Source: an uncultured Paracoccaceae bacterium
GTDB taxonomy: Bacteria; Pseudomonadota; Alphaproteobacteria; Rhodobacterales; Rhodobacteraceae
DNA: 64,000 nt
NCBI GenBank assembly: GCA_943787785.1
Contig: CALSNT010000009.1
Span: 248,001 to 312,000 of the forward strand
Direction: 5' to 3'
Part shown: positions 1 through 9,727 of the stretch, one piece after another
How positions within the stretch are numbered: position 1 is the first letter of the stretch
How the letters are laid out: each line of letters opens with the position of its first letter
The notes under the pieces: model-generated
The model's input: only the letters and a program-made list of their open reading frames with translations
The model's database searches: none
Told to the model about the DNA's origin: nothing
Translations under genes and position numbers: made by a program

Positions 1-266
1 CAAGTGTGTTGTCCCGGATGAACGTATTTAGGAGTGGTTTGGTTCCATGGCAAACGCCGAGCGGCGGGAAATGGCCGAGGGCGGATGGGGGTGGTTGTAC
101 GGGGGTGATGGCGAGCCACCGCCACTTGTGACTTGTCTTCCTTTGCCCGGCTTGGACCGGGATCAGGCCTAGGTCGGCACCAAGCCCAAAAAACTGACCC
201 TGCGCCTATGCACCGGTACTTGTTTACGAGCGGCTACGTATCGCCGCCCGATTCAAGCGACTAGCC

Positions 267-1823
267 TCAGAAATCCGTCGGTGCTCCGCCTTCCTCTTTC
301 CGCTTGGCGACGAAAGCCGCCAATTCCTCACGGATACCATCATCCATCGGCGGGGCCTCGAAATCGGCTTCAATTTTTTTCCACAGATGATGCGCCCGCT
401 CGGCTGTCCATGTGCCGCCTGCCAGTTCCCATCCTTCGTAGTTGGTCCAGTCTGCCAGAAACGGCTGCCAGAACGCCTCGGTATAGCGGTCCTGCGTGTG
501 CTCGATGCCAAAGAAATGCCCGTCGCCGCCGACCGAGGCGATTGCGTCCACGGCAATGTCATCGGGCGTCGTTGCTGTCACGACTGGGTCGAAATAGCGT
601 TGGATCTGCTGCAACACTTCGCAATCCATCACGAATTTTTCGGGGCTGGCGATCAGCCCGCCCTCCAGCCATCCGGCCGCGTGATAGACCATATTGGTCT
701 GGGACTGGACGGCCGCCCACAGGCTATTCGACGTCTCCCACATCGCCTGACCGTCAGGCACATTTGCGGCACAGGTCCCACTAGACCGCAGCGGCAGTCC
801 GTAGAACCGCGCCATCTGGCCGGTCATCTGCGTGGCGCGCATGTATTCCGGCGTTCCGAAGGCAGGCGCGCCCGATTTCATGTCGACGTTCGAGGTGAAC
901 GTGCCCAGCACACAGGGCGCGCCGGGGTTGATCCATTGCGCCAGCGCAATCGCACACAGACCTTCCGCGATGGATTGCGCGACGGCCCCCCCGACATCGT
1001 CACCGGAGCCATCGCCCCGGCGAGTGTGAAGGGCGTGACTACTGTCACCTGCCCGCGACGCACGCAGCGCATGTAGCCGTCCAGCATTGGGAAATCGTTG
1101 CTTTAACGGGCTGGGTGGAGTTAATGTTGGTGTACATCCGCGGCGTCGCCTCGAATTCCTCATGGGTGAGGCCACCGGCGATGCGCACCATCTCCATCAC
1201 GTCTTCGACCCGTTCACGGCCCCAGCGAATAGGCGTGCGCGACCTTGTCGGTGAGGGTCAGCTTGTCGAACAGCACGTCTAGATGGGCGTTCGCGCGGGT
1301 GGATGTCGACGGGTTCGACGGGGGTAGCCACCCGCGACGTGGATGCAGTTTGAAATACTGCGTCAACTTCAGCAGGCGCGCACATTGTTCGCGGGTGCCG
1401 GGGGTTTTGCCGGTTTCAAGATCCCAATAGTTCGGCGGGGATGAGACGTTGACGAACACCATGTTCTTGCCGCCGATGGGGATTGTCCGGTCGGGGTTGC
1501 GCGGTGTGATCGTGAACTCGGACGGGGCGCGGGCCATCATTTCCATCACGAAATCGCGGCCCATGCGCACGTTGGTGCCATTAATCGTGCAGCCAGCGTC
1601 TTTCAGGATCGCAACGGCTTCGGGGGTTCAGGAATTCAATGCCGATCTCTTCGAGGATTCGCATTGCGCCGTCGTGGATCGCCTGAACACCGTCCTCGTC
1701 AAGTGGTTCCGTCGGTCGGTCATTATTGACGGGCACGCGCCACGGCATCTGGTCGATGGCGCTTTGTCCGCCCCGTTGGCGATTGCCCGCGCGCCCGCCT
1801 GATCGTCCTTGCCGTCGTGCCAT
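267..1823 (-). pseudogene. Trimethylamine methyltransferase (MttB) family protein, multiply frameshifted
   Basis: Read on the minus strand, successive frames give a nearly complete MttB-superfamily corrinoid methyltransferase. It runs from a start near 1823, through blocks such as QSAIDQMPWRVPVNNDRP and HAYSLG, to a stop at 267. The frame breaks at least seven times, mostly at short runs: G5 at 1622-1626, T3 at 1349-1351, G5 at 1320-1324, G3 at 1297-1299, C4 at 1220-1223, around 1099-1105, and C7 at 986-992. Once the frame is restored the protein reads well with no obvious internal nonsense codon. The family transfers methyl groups from quaternary amines to a corrinoid protein; members without pyrrolysine include glycine betaine methyltransferases. 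It is only distantly similar to the intact paralogue at 40424-41959. Either it is a recent pseudogene or the local sequence is poor. Confidence 0.8.
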
Positions 1824-2087
1824 ATCTTGTTGTCCTGTTCGGATTTCTTCTGCGACCAGCATGCGAAGCCAGGTACGGATCGGCGGCGCGCTTTGCGACG
1901 GATTATGTCGTTTTTGCCACGCACATCACTTGGCATTCGATTTCCGAACAAGAACCGGCGCGTCAGATGTGACGGGTGGAAATATTACGCCGGCGCGTCC
2001 TTTGCGACGTGCAGTGATGTTGTCGCCCGTTTGAAACTGTGTCAGACCAGATGGGTGAAATTCTGAACAGATAGGTTCACTTAATAG

Positions 2088-2741
2088 ATGTCCGATTTCG
2101 CCAGCCTACGCACCACCATGGTCGACACTCAGGTCCGCCCGTCGGACGTTACAAGCTTTCCGATCATCGAGGCGATGCTGCACGTCCCGCGTGAGGCATT
2201 CGTGCCGGATTCTCAACGCGGGGCGGCCTATGCCGGTGAGGCGTTGCCGCTGGCTCCGGGGCGGGTGATCGCGGACCCGCGCGTGCTGGCGAAAATGCTT
2301 GAGGCGCTGGACGTCGGGCCAGATGATCTGGTCCTCGATATCGGGGCGGGGCTTGGGTATTCCTCGGCGGTCATCGCGCGGATGGCGCAGGCGGTTGTGG
2401 CGCTGGAAGATGATGAAGGGCGCAGCGCAGATGCGGGTGCAGCGCTGGCGGAACAGGGGGCTGACAATGTGGTTGTCGCGACCGGTCCGCTGCACGAGGG
2501 TGCGGCGCAGCACGGTCCCTATGATGCGATCATTCTGCAGGGTGCAGTGGAAGACTTGCCTCAGGCGATTGCAGATCAACTGAAAGACGGCGGCAAGATC
2601 GCCGCGATATTCATCGAAAGAACGCTCGGCGTCTGCCGCGTCGGGCATAAGTCGGGCGGCCATATCAGTTGGCGGCGCTCGTTTGACGCTGCTGCTCCGA
2701 TCCTGCCTAGATTTCACAAAAAGGCAGAATTCGCGCTGTAA
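2088..2741 (+). CDS. pcm: Protein-L-isoaspartate O-methyltransferase family protein
   Basis: A protein of 217 residues with the PCMT family layout: an N-terminal region RTTMVDTQVRPSDVT, then the AdoMet-binding motif I LDIGAGLGYSSAVIARMA at about residues 84-101. Family members repair isoaspartyl residues by methyl transfer from AdoMet. In alphaproteobacteria this variant usually lies just upstream of a tolC-type gene, as here, 39 bp before the tolC signal-peptide start, so the two may be co-transcribed. The substrate specificity of this short variant is not established by sequence. The start ATG at 2088 is the only reasonable one. Confidence 0.8.
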   Translation: MSDFASLRTTMVDTQVRPSDVTSFPIIEAMLHVPREAFVPDSQRGAAYAGEALPLAPGRVIADPRVLAKMLEALDVGPDDLVLDIGAGLGYSSAVIARMAQAVVALEDDEGRSADAGAALAEQGADNVVVATGPLHEGAAQHGPYDAIILQGAVEDLPQAIADQLKDGGKIAAIFIERTLGVCRVGHKSGGHISWRRSFDAAAPILPRFHKKAEFAL

Positions 2742-2780
2742 GTTGGACTGCGCTTTGGTATTCGTCCGGGGGGGACACAG

Positions 2781-4155
2781 ATGACGTTGCTGTCGACTAA
2801 ACGAAGTGTTTTTGCCGTAGTAAGCAGCCTGTTTTTAGCGGTTACCCCGGTTGCGGCGTCAGCTGAATCGCTGAGCGATGCAATTGATCTCGGCATACCG
2901 CCATTCCGGCCTGCTGGATCAGACCCGCGCGCTTTTGCGTGCCGCTGACGAGGATGTGGCTCAGGCGGTCGCGACTCTGCGCCCGATCATAGGCTGGTCG
3001 GCCAATATCACCCAGTCAGAGCCGAATGCGGGCGAGAACCTGAACGGCTCGCTGGCATTGACGGCGGACTTGCTGCTGTATGATTTCGGCGCCTCCGATC
3101 TGGCGATTGAAGCCGCCAAGGGTATTGTTCTGGCAACCCGCGAAAATCTGGTCAACGTTGAACAGCAAGTGCTGCTGCGCGCTGTGCAGGCTTTCATGTC
3201 GGTGCGCCGTGCAATCGCCTTCGTCGATCTGGCGCAAAACAACGAGCGGGTGATCACGACTGAATTGCGCGCGGCGCGCGATCGTTTTGAAGTGGGCGAG
3301 GTTACGCGGACCGATGTCTCGATTGCGGAATCCCGGCTGGCGGCGGCTAAGGCCTCGGTCGCAGCGCAAATCGGGGTGCTCAGTCAGGCGCGCGAGGAAT
3401 ACAAGGCAGCGACGGGGCATTTTCCGGGGTCGCTGAGCGCGCCTCCGCGGCTGCCTGCAACGGCCAAGTCAGAGGGCGACGCCAAGGCGGTTGCGGTGCG
3501 CACCCATCCCGACATTCGCGAAGCACAGCAAAACGTGACAGTTGCCGAGATCAACATTCAGCGCGCGCGTGCCAACATGAAGCCGACCCTTCGGGCCAAC
3601 AGCCGGATCAGCGTCGATGACGACGGAAATGACAGCTACAGTCTGGGACTGACCCTGTCAGGCAACATCTATTCGGGCGGCGCGCAATCGTCGCTGTTGC
3701 GCCAGGCGCAAGCGCGTCGCGATGCGTCGCGCGCCGGACTTCACACGGTGCGCCACGGAGTCGAGCAGAACGTCGGTAATGCCTGGGCAAATCTGGCGGT
3801 CGCGGTGGCCAGCATTCAGGCCTCGGAATTGCAGATAAAGGCGGCGCGCGTCGCCTATCAGGGTGCGCAGGAAGAGGCGCGTCTGGGCGCGCGCACGACG
3901 CTTGATGTGCTGACCCAGCAGCAGGAACTTCTGGACGCTCAGGCGGCGTTGGTCTCGGCGCAGACGGACCGTTATGTCGCGACCTATACGTTGTTGGCGA
4001 CCATGGGATTGCTGACTGTCGATCACCTGCGCCTTGGTATCGCGACTTATGATCCAAAGGCGTATTACAATGCGGTCAAGAATGCGCCGGTCGGTGCCGT
4101 CAGTCCGCAGGGTGAGCGGCTGGATCGTGTTTTGCGCGCGTTGGGCAAGGAATAG
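2781..4155 (+). CDS. tolC: TolC-family outer membrane efflux protein, frameshifted after the signal peptide
   Basis: An outer-membrane channel subunit of the TolC family, used by type I secretion and RND efflux systems. The ATG at 2781 follows a GGGGGGAC-like ribosome site and encodes a signal peptide ending near TPVAASAESLSDA. The mature part is in the next frame, starting LISAYRHSGLLDQTRALL, with the two internal repeats of coiled-coil helices expected of TolC (for example LRAARDRFEVGEVTRTDVS and EEARLGARTTLDVLTQQQ). Frames join if one A is removed at 2882-2883. The corrected length is about 457 residues, normal for the family. As written, translation from 2878 would give a protein without a signal peptide. 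It is probably a sequencing indel or a very recent mutation, because the rest is pristine. Confidence 0.85.
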
Positions 4156-4263
4156 TCCCGCCACGGCGCGTGGCCGGCTGCGCGATGACAGTTGTGCGAT
4201 AGGTGTCAACAGGTTAGAGACTAGAACCGATAGTTAACACGTAAAGACGGGACGCGAGCGGGT

Positions 4264-5052
4264 ATGTCCGATCCGGTGAAGAAGGAAGCTGAAGACGTCC
4301 TGACGTCTATTCGCCGGTTGGTTTCCACTAGGCCGGGCGGCGCAGGCGATGTCGCGATCGAAAAGAAAACCACGGGACAGGCTGACAAGCTGGTCTTGTC
4401 ATCTGTGCATCGCGTCGAAGTCGACCCGGACGACGACCCTTGGACCGACACTCTGGAACGCCGCATCGCGGACCTGGAAGCCGCCGTGACATCGCAGCAG
4501 ACCGAATTCGAACCGGATGGCTCGGAGCTTCTGGACCGGGAAACGCCCCGAACGATTGATCATCTGGCCGCGGCCAAACGTATGGTTGCGCAAATTCATG
4601 CGGACGCAACCGAAGTTGTCGACAGCACCGCGACAGAAATCGTCGCGGAGGCGCCGGAACCGCTGCAACTGACCACAGAATTGGCTTTGGCCAAGGGCGC
4701 AAAGGCCGCGCTGTCCGAGGCCGATGTTGCCGATGCAGCGAAGAGACCGGAAGCAAAAGCCGAAAAACCCGGTGGCGAGACGGTTGAACCAGAAGTGGTC
4801 GAGACCGCAACTGAGCAAGACGTGACGGCTGATGCGCCGGTGGCGCAAACCCCTAAGACACCGGAACCGCCCGAGCCGCTTGCGACGGAACCAGAGGTCG
4901 CCGAAATCGACGAAGACGCTTTGCGGGTTCTGATCTCGGCGGTTCTGCGCGAGGAATTCCAGGGCGATCTGGGCGAGCGGATTACCCGCAGCATCCGCAA
5001 GCTGGTACGTCAGGAAATCAAGCGGGCACTAACGGCAAACGATCTGGAGTGA
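4264..5052 (+). CDS. PopZ/DUF2497-like polar organizing protein
   Basis: This 262-residue protein is acidic and rich in Pro, Glu and Ala. It has a short conserved N-terminal helix (VKKEAEDVLTSIRRLVS), a long low-complexity middle (residues about 100-215), and a conserved helical C-terminus from about residue 218 (ALRVLISAVLREEFQGDL...RKLVRQEIKRAL). That plan is the one described for PopZ, which forms a pole-localised polymer recruiting chromosome-segregation and cell-cycle proteins. Position supports it, since popZ lies next to the TolC-type gene rsaFb in Caulobacter. The C-terminus is diverged from Caulobacter PopZ, so homology rests on architecture plus synteny. It is 108 bp downstream of tolC and could have its own promoter. 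Confidence 0.6.
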   Translation: MSDPVKKEAEDVLTSIRRLVSTRPGGAGDVAIEKKTTGQADKLVLSSVHRVEVDPDDDPWTDTLERRIADLEAAVTSQQTEFEPDGSELLDRETPRTIDHLAAAKRMVAQIHADATEVVDSTATEIVAEAPEPLQLTTELALAKGAKAALSEADVADAAKRPEAKAEKPGGETVEPEVVETATEQDVTADAPVAQTPKTPEPPEPLATEPEVAEIDEDALRVLISAVLREEFQGDLGERITRSIRKLVRQEIKRALTANDLE

Positions 5053-5071
5053 TCGGCGCCGCTACTGACTT

Positions 5072-6521
5072 TCAGAGGTCTTGTGCTATTCGCAGGATGG
5101 AATCAGTTTCCAAATGCGCTTCAAGATGATCTGCCAGCTGGTCCAGTATCGCTTCGATATCCGCGTTCCAGTCTGTTGTTGCGCTGGTCGCCCCAAGCTC
5201 GGCCAGCATTGCCGTGCGCGCTGAGTCAGCTGCGAAAATACCGTGCAGATAGCAGCCTCGCACCCGGCCTGAAGCGTCTGCCGCGCCGACAGTCTGGTCG
5301 TTGATTTTCAGCCACCCGTTGGCGCAGTCCGGCCCATCAGTTGCGCCAATGTGGATTTCGTAGCCCTGAATGACGTCCCCTGTGGGCAGGTAAGTGCCCG
5401 ACACTTCAGCGAGCCGTTTTTCCGGGTGCATGGTTGTCGTCACGGTAAGGTGGCCGAGGCCCGGATGCCGCCCCGGTGCGCCTTCGATCCCTTCTGGGTC
5501 GTCGATCCATTGGCCCAACATCTGATAGCCACCGCAGAGACCCAGGACATGACCGCCGCGCCGGATGTGGGCGGCGATGTCAATATCCCAACCCTCGGCA
5601 CGCAGGGCGGCGAGGTCACTCACCGTGTTCTTCGAGCCGGGAAGCAGGATCAGGTCGCAGACGGGCAGGGGGCGGCCCGGTTCGACAATCTCGACCGTGA
5701 CGGCGGGTTCAGCGGCCAGCGGGTCCAGGTCGTCAAAATTTGCGATCCGGCCCAAACGGGGGACGACAATTTTCGTCGCGCCGCCGGGGCGGTTGGCAAG
5801 GTCGAGAACGTCCTCGGCGGGCAGCTTCCAGGCGTGCTCAAAGAACGGCAAGACTCCGAGGGCTGCCCAACCGGTGCGAGCGACAATCTCGTCCATGCCG
5901 GCGGCGAACAGAGCCGGGTCGCCCCGAAACTTGTTGATGATCACACCCTTTATGCGGTTGCGGTCCTCGGATGGCAGGACCGCATGGGTGCCGACGCATT
6001 GCGCGATCACTCCGCCTCGGTCGATGTCTCCGATCAGGATGACGGGCAGGTCTGCGGACTCGGCAAAGCCCATGTTGGCGATGTCGCCTGCGCGCAAGTT
6101 GGTTTCAGCGGGGCTGCCCGCGCCTTCGACGAGGATCAGGTCGGCCGAGGTTGCAAGGCGGGCGAACGACTCCATCACGCGGGGCAGGAACTCGGCTTTG
6201 CGGCTACCCCATTCGGCGGCGCGCATGGTGCCGACACGCTGGCCTTGGATGATGACCTGTGCGCCGGTGTCGGTTTCGGGCTTCAGCAGGACCGGGTTCA
6301 TGTCTGTCAGCGGAGCCACTCCGGCGGCGCGGGCTTGCAGCGCCTGGGCGCGACCGATCTCTCCTCCATCGGCCGTAACGGCGGCGTTGTTGGACATGTT
6401 CTGCGGCTTGAAAGGACGTACCCGCCACCCCCCGGCGCGCAAACAGCCTGCAGAGGCCCGCCACGACCAGCGATTTGCCGACATTCGAGCCCGCGCCCTG
6501 GATCATCAGTGCTTTTGTCAA
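5072..6521 (-). CDS. cobQ: Cobyric acid synthase (glutamine-hydrolysing), with one frameshift near the N-terminus
   Basis: CobQ amidates the b, d, e and g side chains of adenosyl-cobyrinate a,c-diamide during B12 synthesis. The N-terminal P-loop-like domain begins [20 protein letters not shown] from a TTG start at 6521, and the C-terminal triad-type glutaminase has the nucleophile motif [10 protein letters not shown]. After ARRG the frame changes: the rest ([18 protein letters not shown]...) is in the next frame and joins if one C is removed from the six-C run at 6428-6433. The corrected length is about 482 residues, normal for CobQ. The gene is divergent from the neighbouring YdjM-like gene, and far from the other cobalamin genes at 22.9-28.1 kb. 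Confidence 0.88.
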
Positions 6522-6576
6522 ACGTCCCTCCGCCCTATGGTTCGGGCATAAAAGGAAGGCGGGGCGAGGGGAAGGG

Positions 6577-7146
6577 ATGAACACACCGGCCCATCTGATC
6601 TTTGGCACGGCGGCCTTTGGCAAGCCGGGCAATGCGCGGGTGACCTGCGCTGCAGTGCTGGGCGCGCTGTCGCCGGACCTGTCGCTGTATCTGATGGTTG
6701 CCTGGGCGCGCTGGGTGCAGGACGTTCCGGCGCGCACGGTCTTCCGCGAGTACTACTACTCGGACGAATGGCAGGCGGTGTTTGCGGTTGATAACAGCTT
6801 CGTTCTGTGGGGCGTTGCGTTCGGCTTGGCGATGTTTGTCCGCAATCGGATCGCGATTGCTTTTTGCGGTGCAGCCCTCCTGCATCTGGCGTTCGATTTC
6901 CCGCTGCACAATCACGACGCGCGCCAGCATTTCTGGCCGCTGACAGATTGGGTTTTCATAAGCCCGCTGTCCTATTGGGACAGTCGGCATTTCGGACATT
7001 GGATCGAACCGGTCGAGGTTGCCGTGGCACTGGCATTGGCGCTGTCAATCCTGCTGAGGTTTCCTAGTCTGCGCGCGCGTGCGCTGGTGGTGGTTGCAGG
7101 GGTGGCCGAAGTTTTTGCCTCGGGGGTGTGGCGGTTTGTGTTTTGA
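6577..7146 (+). CDS. YdjM-like inner-membrane metal-dependent hydrolase family protein
   Basis: A 189-residue membrane protein with several hydrophobic segments. It has the pattern of the YdjM/LexA-binding membrane hydrolase family: an early MNTPAHLIFG, then ALSPDLSLYL, and a later LLHLAFDFPLHNHDARQHFWP whose His/Asp residues could bind metal. The start ATG at 6577 has a purine-rich ribosome site, GAGGGGAAGGG, just upstream. It is divergent from cobQ with a 55 bp gap. Members next to cobQ are sometimes labelled cobalamin-related by proximity only; I see nothing in the sequence that ties this one to B12. Confidence 0.65.
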   Translation: MNTPAHLIFGTAAFGKPGNARVTCAAVLGALSPDLSLYLMVAWARWVQDVPARTVFREYYYSDEWQAVFAVDNSFVLWGVAFGLAMFVRNRIAIAFCGAALLHLAFDFPLHNHDARQHFWPLTDWVFISPLSYWDSRHFGHWIEPVEVAVALALALSILLRFPSLRARALVVVAGVAEVFASGVWRFVF

Positions 7147-7147
7147 G

Positions 7148-7187
7148 CGGGTGCCCGGAGGGCAGACAGGCGCTCGCCCGACACCCG
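7148..7187. repeat. Palindromic dispersed repeat, family B copy 1
   Basis: The ends CGGGTG (7148-7153) and CACCCG (7182-7187) are perfectly complementary. The core GCCCGGAGGGCAGACAGGCG continuing to CTCGCCCG matches copy 2 at 21476-21512 almost base for base. The repeat lies between the convergent YdjM-like and DUF6280 genes. Confidence 0.6.
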
Positions 7188-7296
7188 TAGCTCATCAACA
7201 TAAGCCTGTTCGTGACCGAGGTTAGAAACCCGCCGAGATTGCCGGCCCATTCGCCTTGGCGTCGCCAAGTTCGACGCGCATCCATTTCCACCACCC

Positions 7297-7330
7297 AAAA
7301 AGAAAAACGCGCCCCGATCCGGGACGCGCT
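7297..7330 (-). terminator. Rho-independent terminator of the DUF6280 gene
   Basis: On the minus strand a stem CGCGTCCCG / CGGGGCGCG with a GAT loop is followed by TTTTTCTTTTT. It lies 27 bp after the stop of the gene ending at 7357. Confidence 0.75.
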
Positions 7331-7356
7331 TCCTAACTTGCTTCTTGCCGGTGCTT

Positions 7357-7689
7357 TCAGGCGGCGGCTGCCTGCTCTTCCAGGGCGGCGGCGGCGTGAC
7401 GACGCTCGCTCTCCTCGCGGCTGAGCGCGACCGAGGTGCGCACACCCTTGCCGACGAAATCCATCAGGCCGGTCACGACCCGCTCGTTCGGGTCGATGCC
7501 CGCACAGGACAGAACCTCGCGGCCATCGCGCGAGCGTGCCCAGCGGGCAATCTGTTCCGGACCGTTGCCGTATTTCTTGTCGTCCGCGATGGCATCATCC
7601 AACGCGGCCAGCACAACCGCCGCAAACAGCTTGCGCGAACGGTTGCCCTGTTCGTGGTTGAATGCGGTTCCGTCGACGAAGTCAGCCAT
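7357..7689 (-). CDS. DUF6280 family protein
   Basis: A soluble protein of 110 residues with no signal peptide or membrane segment. I recognise the sequence (MADFVDGTAFNHEQGNRSRK, ALDDAIADDKKYGNG, SRDGREVLSCAGIDPNERV) as the small DUF6280 family common in Rhodobacteraceae; its function is unknown. The C-terminus is a charged helix followed by an alanine tail. A strong terminator lies just downstream, so it is probably transcribed alone. It is divergent from efp with a 225 bp intergenic region that should contain both promoters. Confidence 0.8.
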   Translation of the reverse strand: MADFVDGTAFNHEQGNRSRKLFAAVVLAALDDAIADDKKYGNGPEQIARWARSRDGREVLSCAGIDPNERVVTGLMDFVGKGVRTSVALSREESERRHAAAALEEQAAAA

Positions 7690-7914
7690 CAGTTTTCCTT
7701 TTGGTTTTCTTGTTGCTCTTGCGGTCTTTTTACCCGATCGGGGCCCTTATGCCCGGTTTCAGGTGATTCTGCATCTCGTTTTCGGAATGCCTCCTATGCG
7801 TTGAGCGCATAGCTAACCAGCCCCGGCCCCTGCATCCGTCACCTTGCATGCCGAAAACCCCCCATATATAGACCGCGCCAGCAACCAATCAAGATAAAGC
7901 CAGGATTTCGCCAC

Positions 7915-8478
7915 ATGCCGAAAATTAATGGGAATGAAATCCGTCCGGGTAATGTTCTTGAGCATAACGACGGGCTTTGGTCGGCCGTGAAAGTTGATCA
8001 TGTGAAGCCCGGAAAAGGCGGTGCATTCGCGCAGGTTGAATTGCGCAACTTGCGCAACGGCTCGAAGTTGAATGAACGCTTCCGGTCGGCTGACAAAGTC
8101 GAGCGGGTGCGCCTGGAACAGAAGGATCAGCAGTTCCTTTATGAAACCGACGGCATGTTGGTCTTCATGGACAGCGAAACCTACGAACAGATTGAATTAC
8201 CAGCAGAAATTCTGGGTAACCGGCGTCCGTTCCTGCAGGATGGCATGACCATAAAGATCGAATATTACGATGATGAAGCCCTCAGCGCGCAACTGCCGCA
8301 GAAAGTCATCTGTACGGTGACCGAGACCGAACCGGTCGTCAAAGGGCAGACGGCGGCGAACTCGTTTAAGCCGGCGACATTGGACAATGGTATTCGGGTT
8401 CAGATACCGCCATTCGTGGGCGAGGGCGAGCAAATTGTCGTCAACACCGAGACCATGGAATACGCCGAACGCGCCTAA
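7915..8478 (+). CDS. efp: Elongation factor P
   Basis: EF-P binds stalled ribosomes and promotes peptide bond formation at polyproline stretches. The 187-residue protein has the three-domain family plan: [20 protein letters not shown] at the start, the tip loop KPGKGGAF with Lys34 at the position modified in other bacteria, and the C-terminal signature [20 protein letters not shown] see no epmA- or epmB-like gene in the window, so how Lys34 is modified cannot be judged. The start at 7915 is supported by the conserved N-terminus. The gene appears monocistronic. Confidence 0.97.
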   Translation: MPKINGNEIRPGNVLEHNDGLWSAVKVDHVKPGKGGAFAQVELRNLRNGSKLNERFRSADKVERVRLEQKDQQFLYETDGMLVFMDSETYEQIELPAEILGNRRPFLQDGMTIKIEYYDDEALSAQLPQKVICTVTETEPVVKGQTAANSFKPATLDNGIRVQIPPFVGEGEQIVVNTETMEYAERA

Positions 8479-8544
8479 AGCGAACGCGGCCTTCTCACCA
8501 GAAATTACGTGGACAAAGCGGTGCGGTCTGTCACACCTGCGCCG

Positions 8545-9720
8545 ATGACCTCCAAGTCACGCTCCATATCGATTTTGCTGATCGCTGAAGTCGCGGCGAT
8601 GAGTTTGTGGTTCGTTTCGGCGGCGATTCTTCCCGAAATGTTGGCCGAGAGGGCCATTTCGACGACCCGACAGGCGCTGTTGTCCAGCGGTGTGCAGGCG
8701 GGATTCGTTTTCGGCGCGCTGTTCTCGGCCACCTTCGGGCTTGCCGACCGGTTCGACCCGCGCCGGGTTTTTGCGGCCTGCGCGCTGGCCGCAGCGCTGA
8801 TCAACGCCAGCCTGATCTTTAGCACGCCCGGCAGCATCCCCACCATCGCTGCCCGCTTCGCTACCGGGGCGCTATTGGCAGGCGTCTATCCCGTGGGCAT
8901 GAAAATCGCAGTCGGCTGGGGTCAGAGTGACCGAGGATTTCTGGTGGGAGCGCTCGTCGGGGCGCTGACACTCGGCTCGGCCTTGCCGCACTTGATTGCG
9001 CTGGGGGGCGGTGTGGACTGGCGGGTAACCGTGGGGATTGCTTCGGCCGCTTCGGCATTGGCCGGACTGTTGGTTCTGGCAGCAAGCCTTGGCCCGCATC
9101 ACGCCCGCGCCACACGCTTTGATCCAAGGGTGATTGCCGCCGCATGGACCAATCGACGCGTGCGGCTGGCCTATGCCGGATACCTCGGCCACATGTGGGA
9201 GCTTTATGCGATGTGGGCCTGGATCGGCGTGGCGGCGGCGGCATCCTACGCGGTCCATCTGCCGGACGATCAGGCCGCAACGCTCGCCAAACTTACCGCC
9301 TTCGTTGCCATCGCAGGTGGCGGACTGATCTGCGCCGCAACAGGGCGTGCGGCGGACCGGATAGGCAAGGCGCGGGTCGCGATGTGGGCGATGGTGATCA
9401 GCGGAGCCGCCGCCATCGCCGCCACGCTGAGCTTCGGCGGCCCGGTGTGGCTGTTCTTCGCGGTCGCGGTGATCTGGGGGCTGGCAATCATCCCCGACAG
9501 CGCGCAATTTTCGGCACTTGTCGCAGATGCCGCGCCGCCAGAGCAGGCGGGTAGCCTGATGACCTTTCAGACGGCGCTTGGCTTCGCACTGACAATCCTG
9601 ACGGTTCAGGCCACGCCGGCGCTTGCAGCGTCATTCGGCTGGCCATTAATTTTCGCCATCATGGCGTTCGGCCCGGCGTTCGGAGTCGTCGCCATGCTTC
9701 GCCTGCAGAGGCTCGGCTGA
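8545..9720 (+). CDS. Major facilitator superfamily transporter
   Basis: This protein of about 391 residues has some twelve hydrophobic helices and a typical MFS loop between helices 2 and 3 (ADRFDPRRVFAACA), so it is an inner-membrane secondary transporter. I prefer the ATG at 8545 (MTSKSRSISILLIAE) over the in-frame GTG at 8509, because the first membrane helix begins right after it. Substrate is not predictable by eye; helix content resembles CynX/NimT-like members. It stands between efp (same strand) and the convergent MmcQ/YjbR gene, with a family A repeat after its stop. Confidence 0.8.
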   Translation: MTSKSRSISILLIAEVAAMSLWFVSAAILPEMLAERAISTTRQALLSSGVQAGFVFGALFSATFGLADRFDPRRVFAACALAAALINASLIFSTPGSIPTIAARFATGALLAGVYPVGMKIAVGWGQSDRGFLVGALVGALTLGSALPHLIALGGGVDWRVTVGIASAASALAGLLVLAASLGPHHARATRFDPRVIAAAWTNRRVRLAYAGYLGHMWELYAMWAWIGVAAAASYAVHLPDDQAATLAKLTAFVAIAGGGLICAATGRAADRIGKARVAMWAMVISGAAAIAATLSFGGPVWLFFAVAVIWGLAIIPDSAQFSALVADAAPPEQAGSLMTFQTALGFALTILTVQATPALAASFGWPLIFAIMAFGPAFGVVAMLRLQRLG

Positions 9721-9727
9721 CCCTCCC

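Noticed and set aside
1-266. Coding or RNA gene at the window start
   Set aside because: No open frame with family character, no tRNA-like fold and no promoter I can support in these bases.
5351-6580. 409-codon open frame on the plus strand across cobQ
   Set aside because: It is antisense to cobQ and has no family motifs; it reflects the high GC of the opposite frame.
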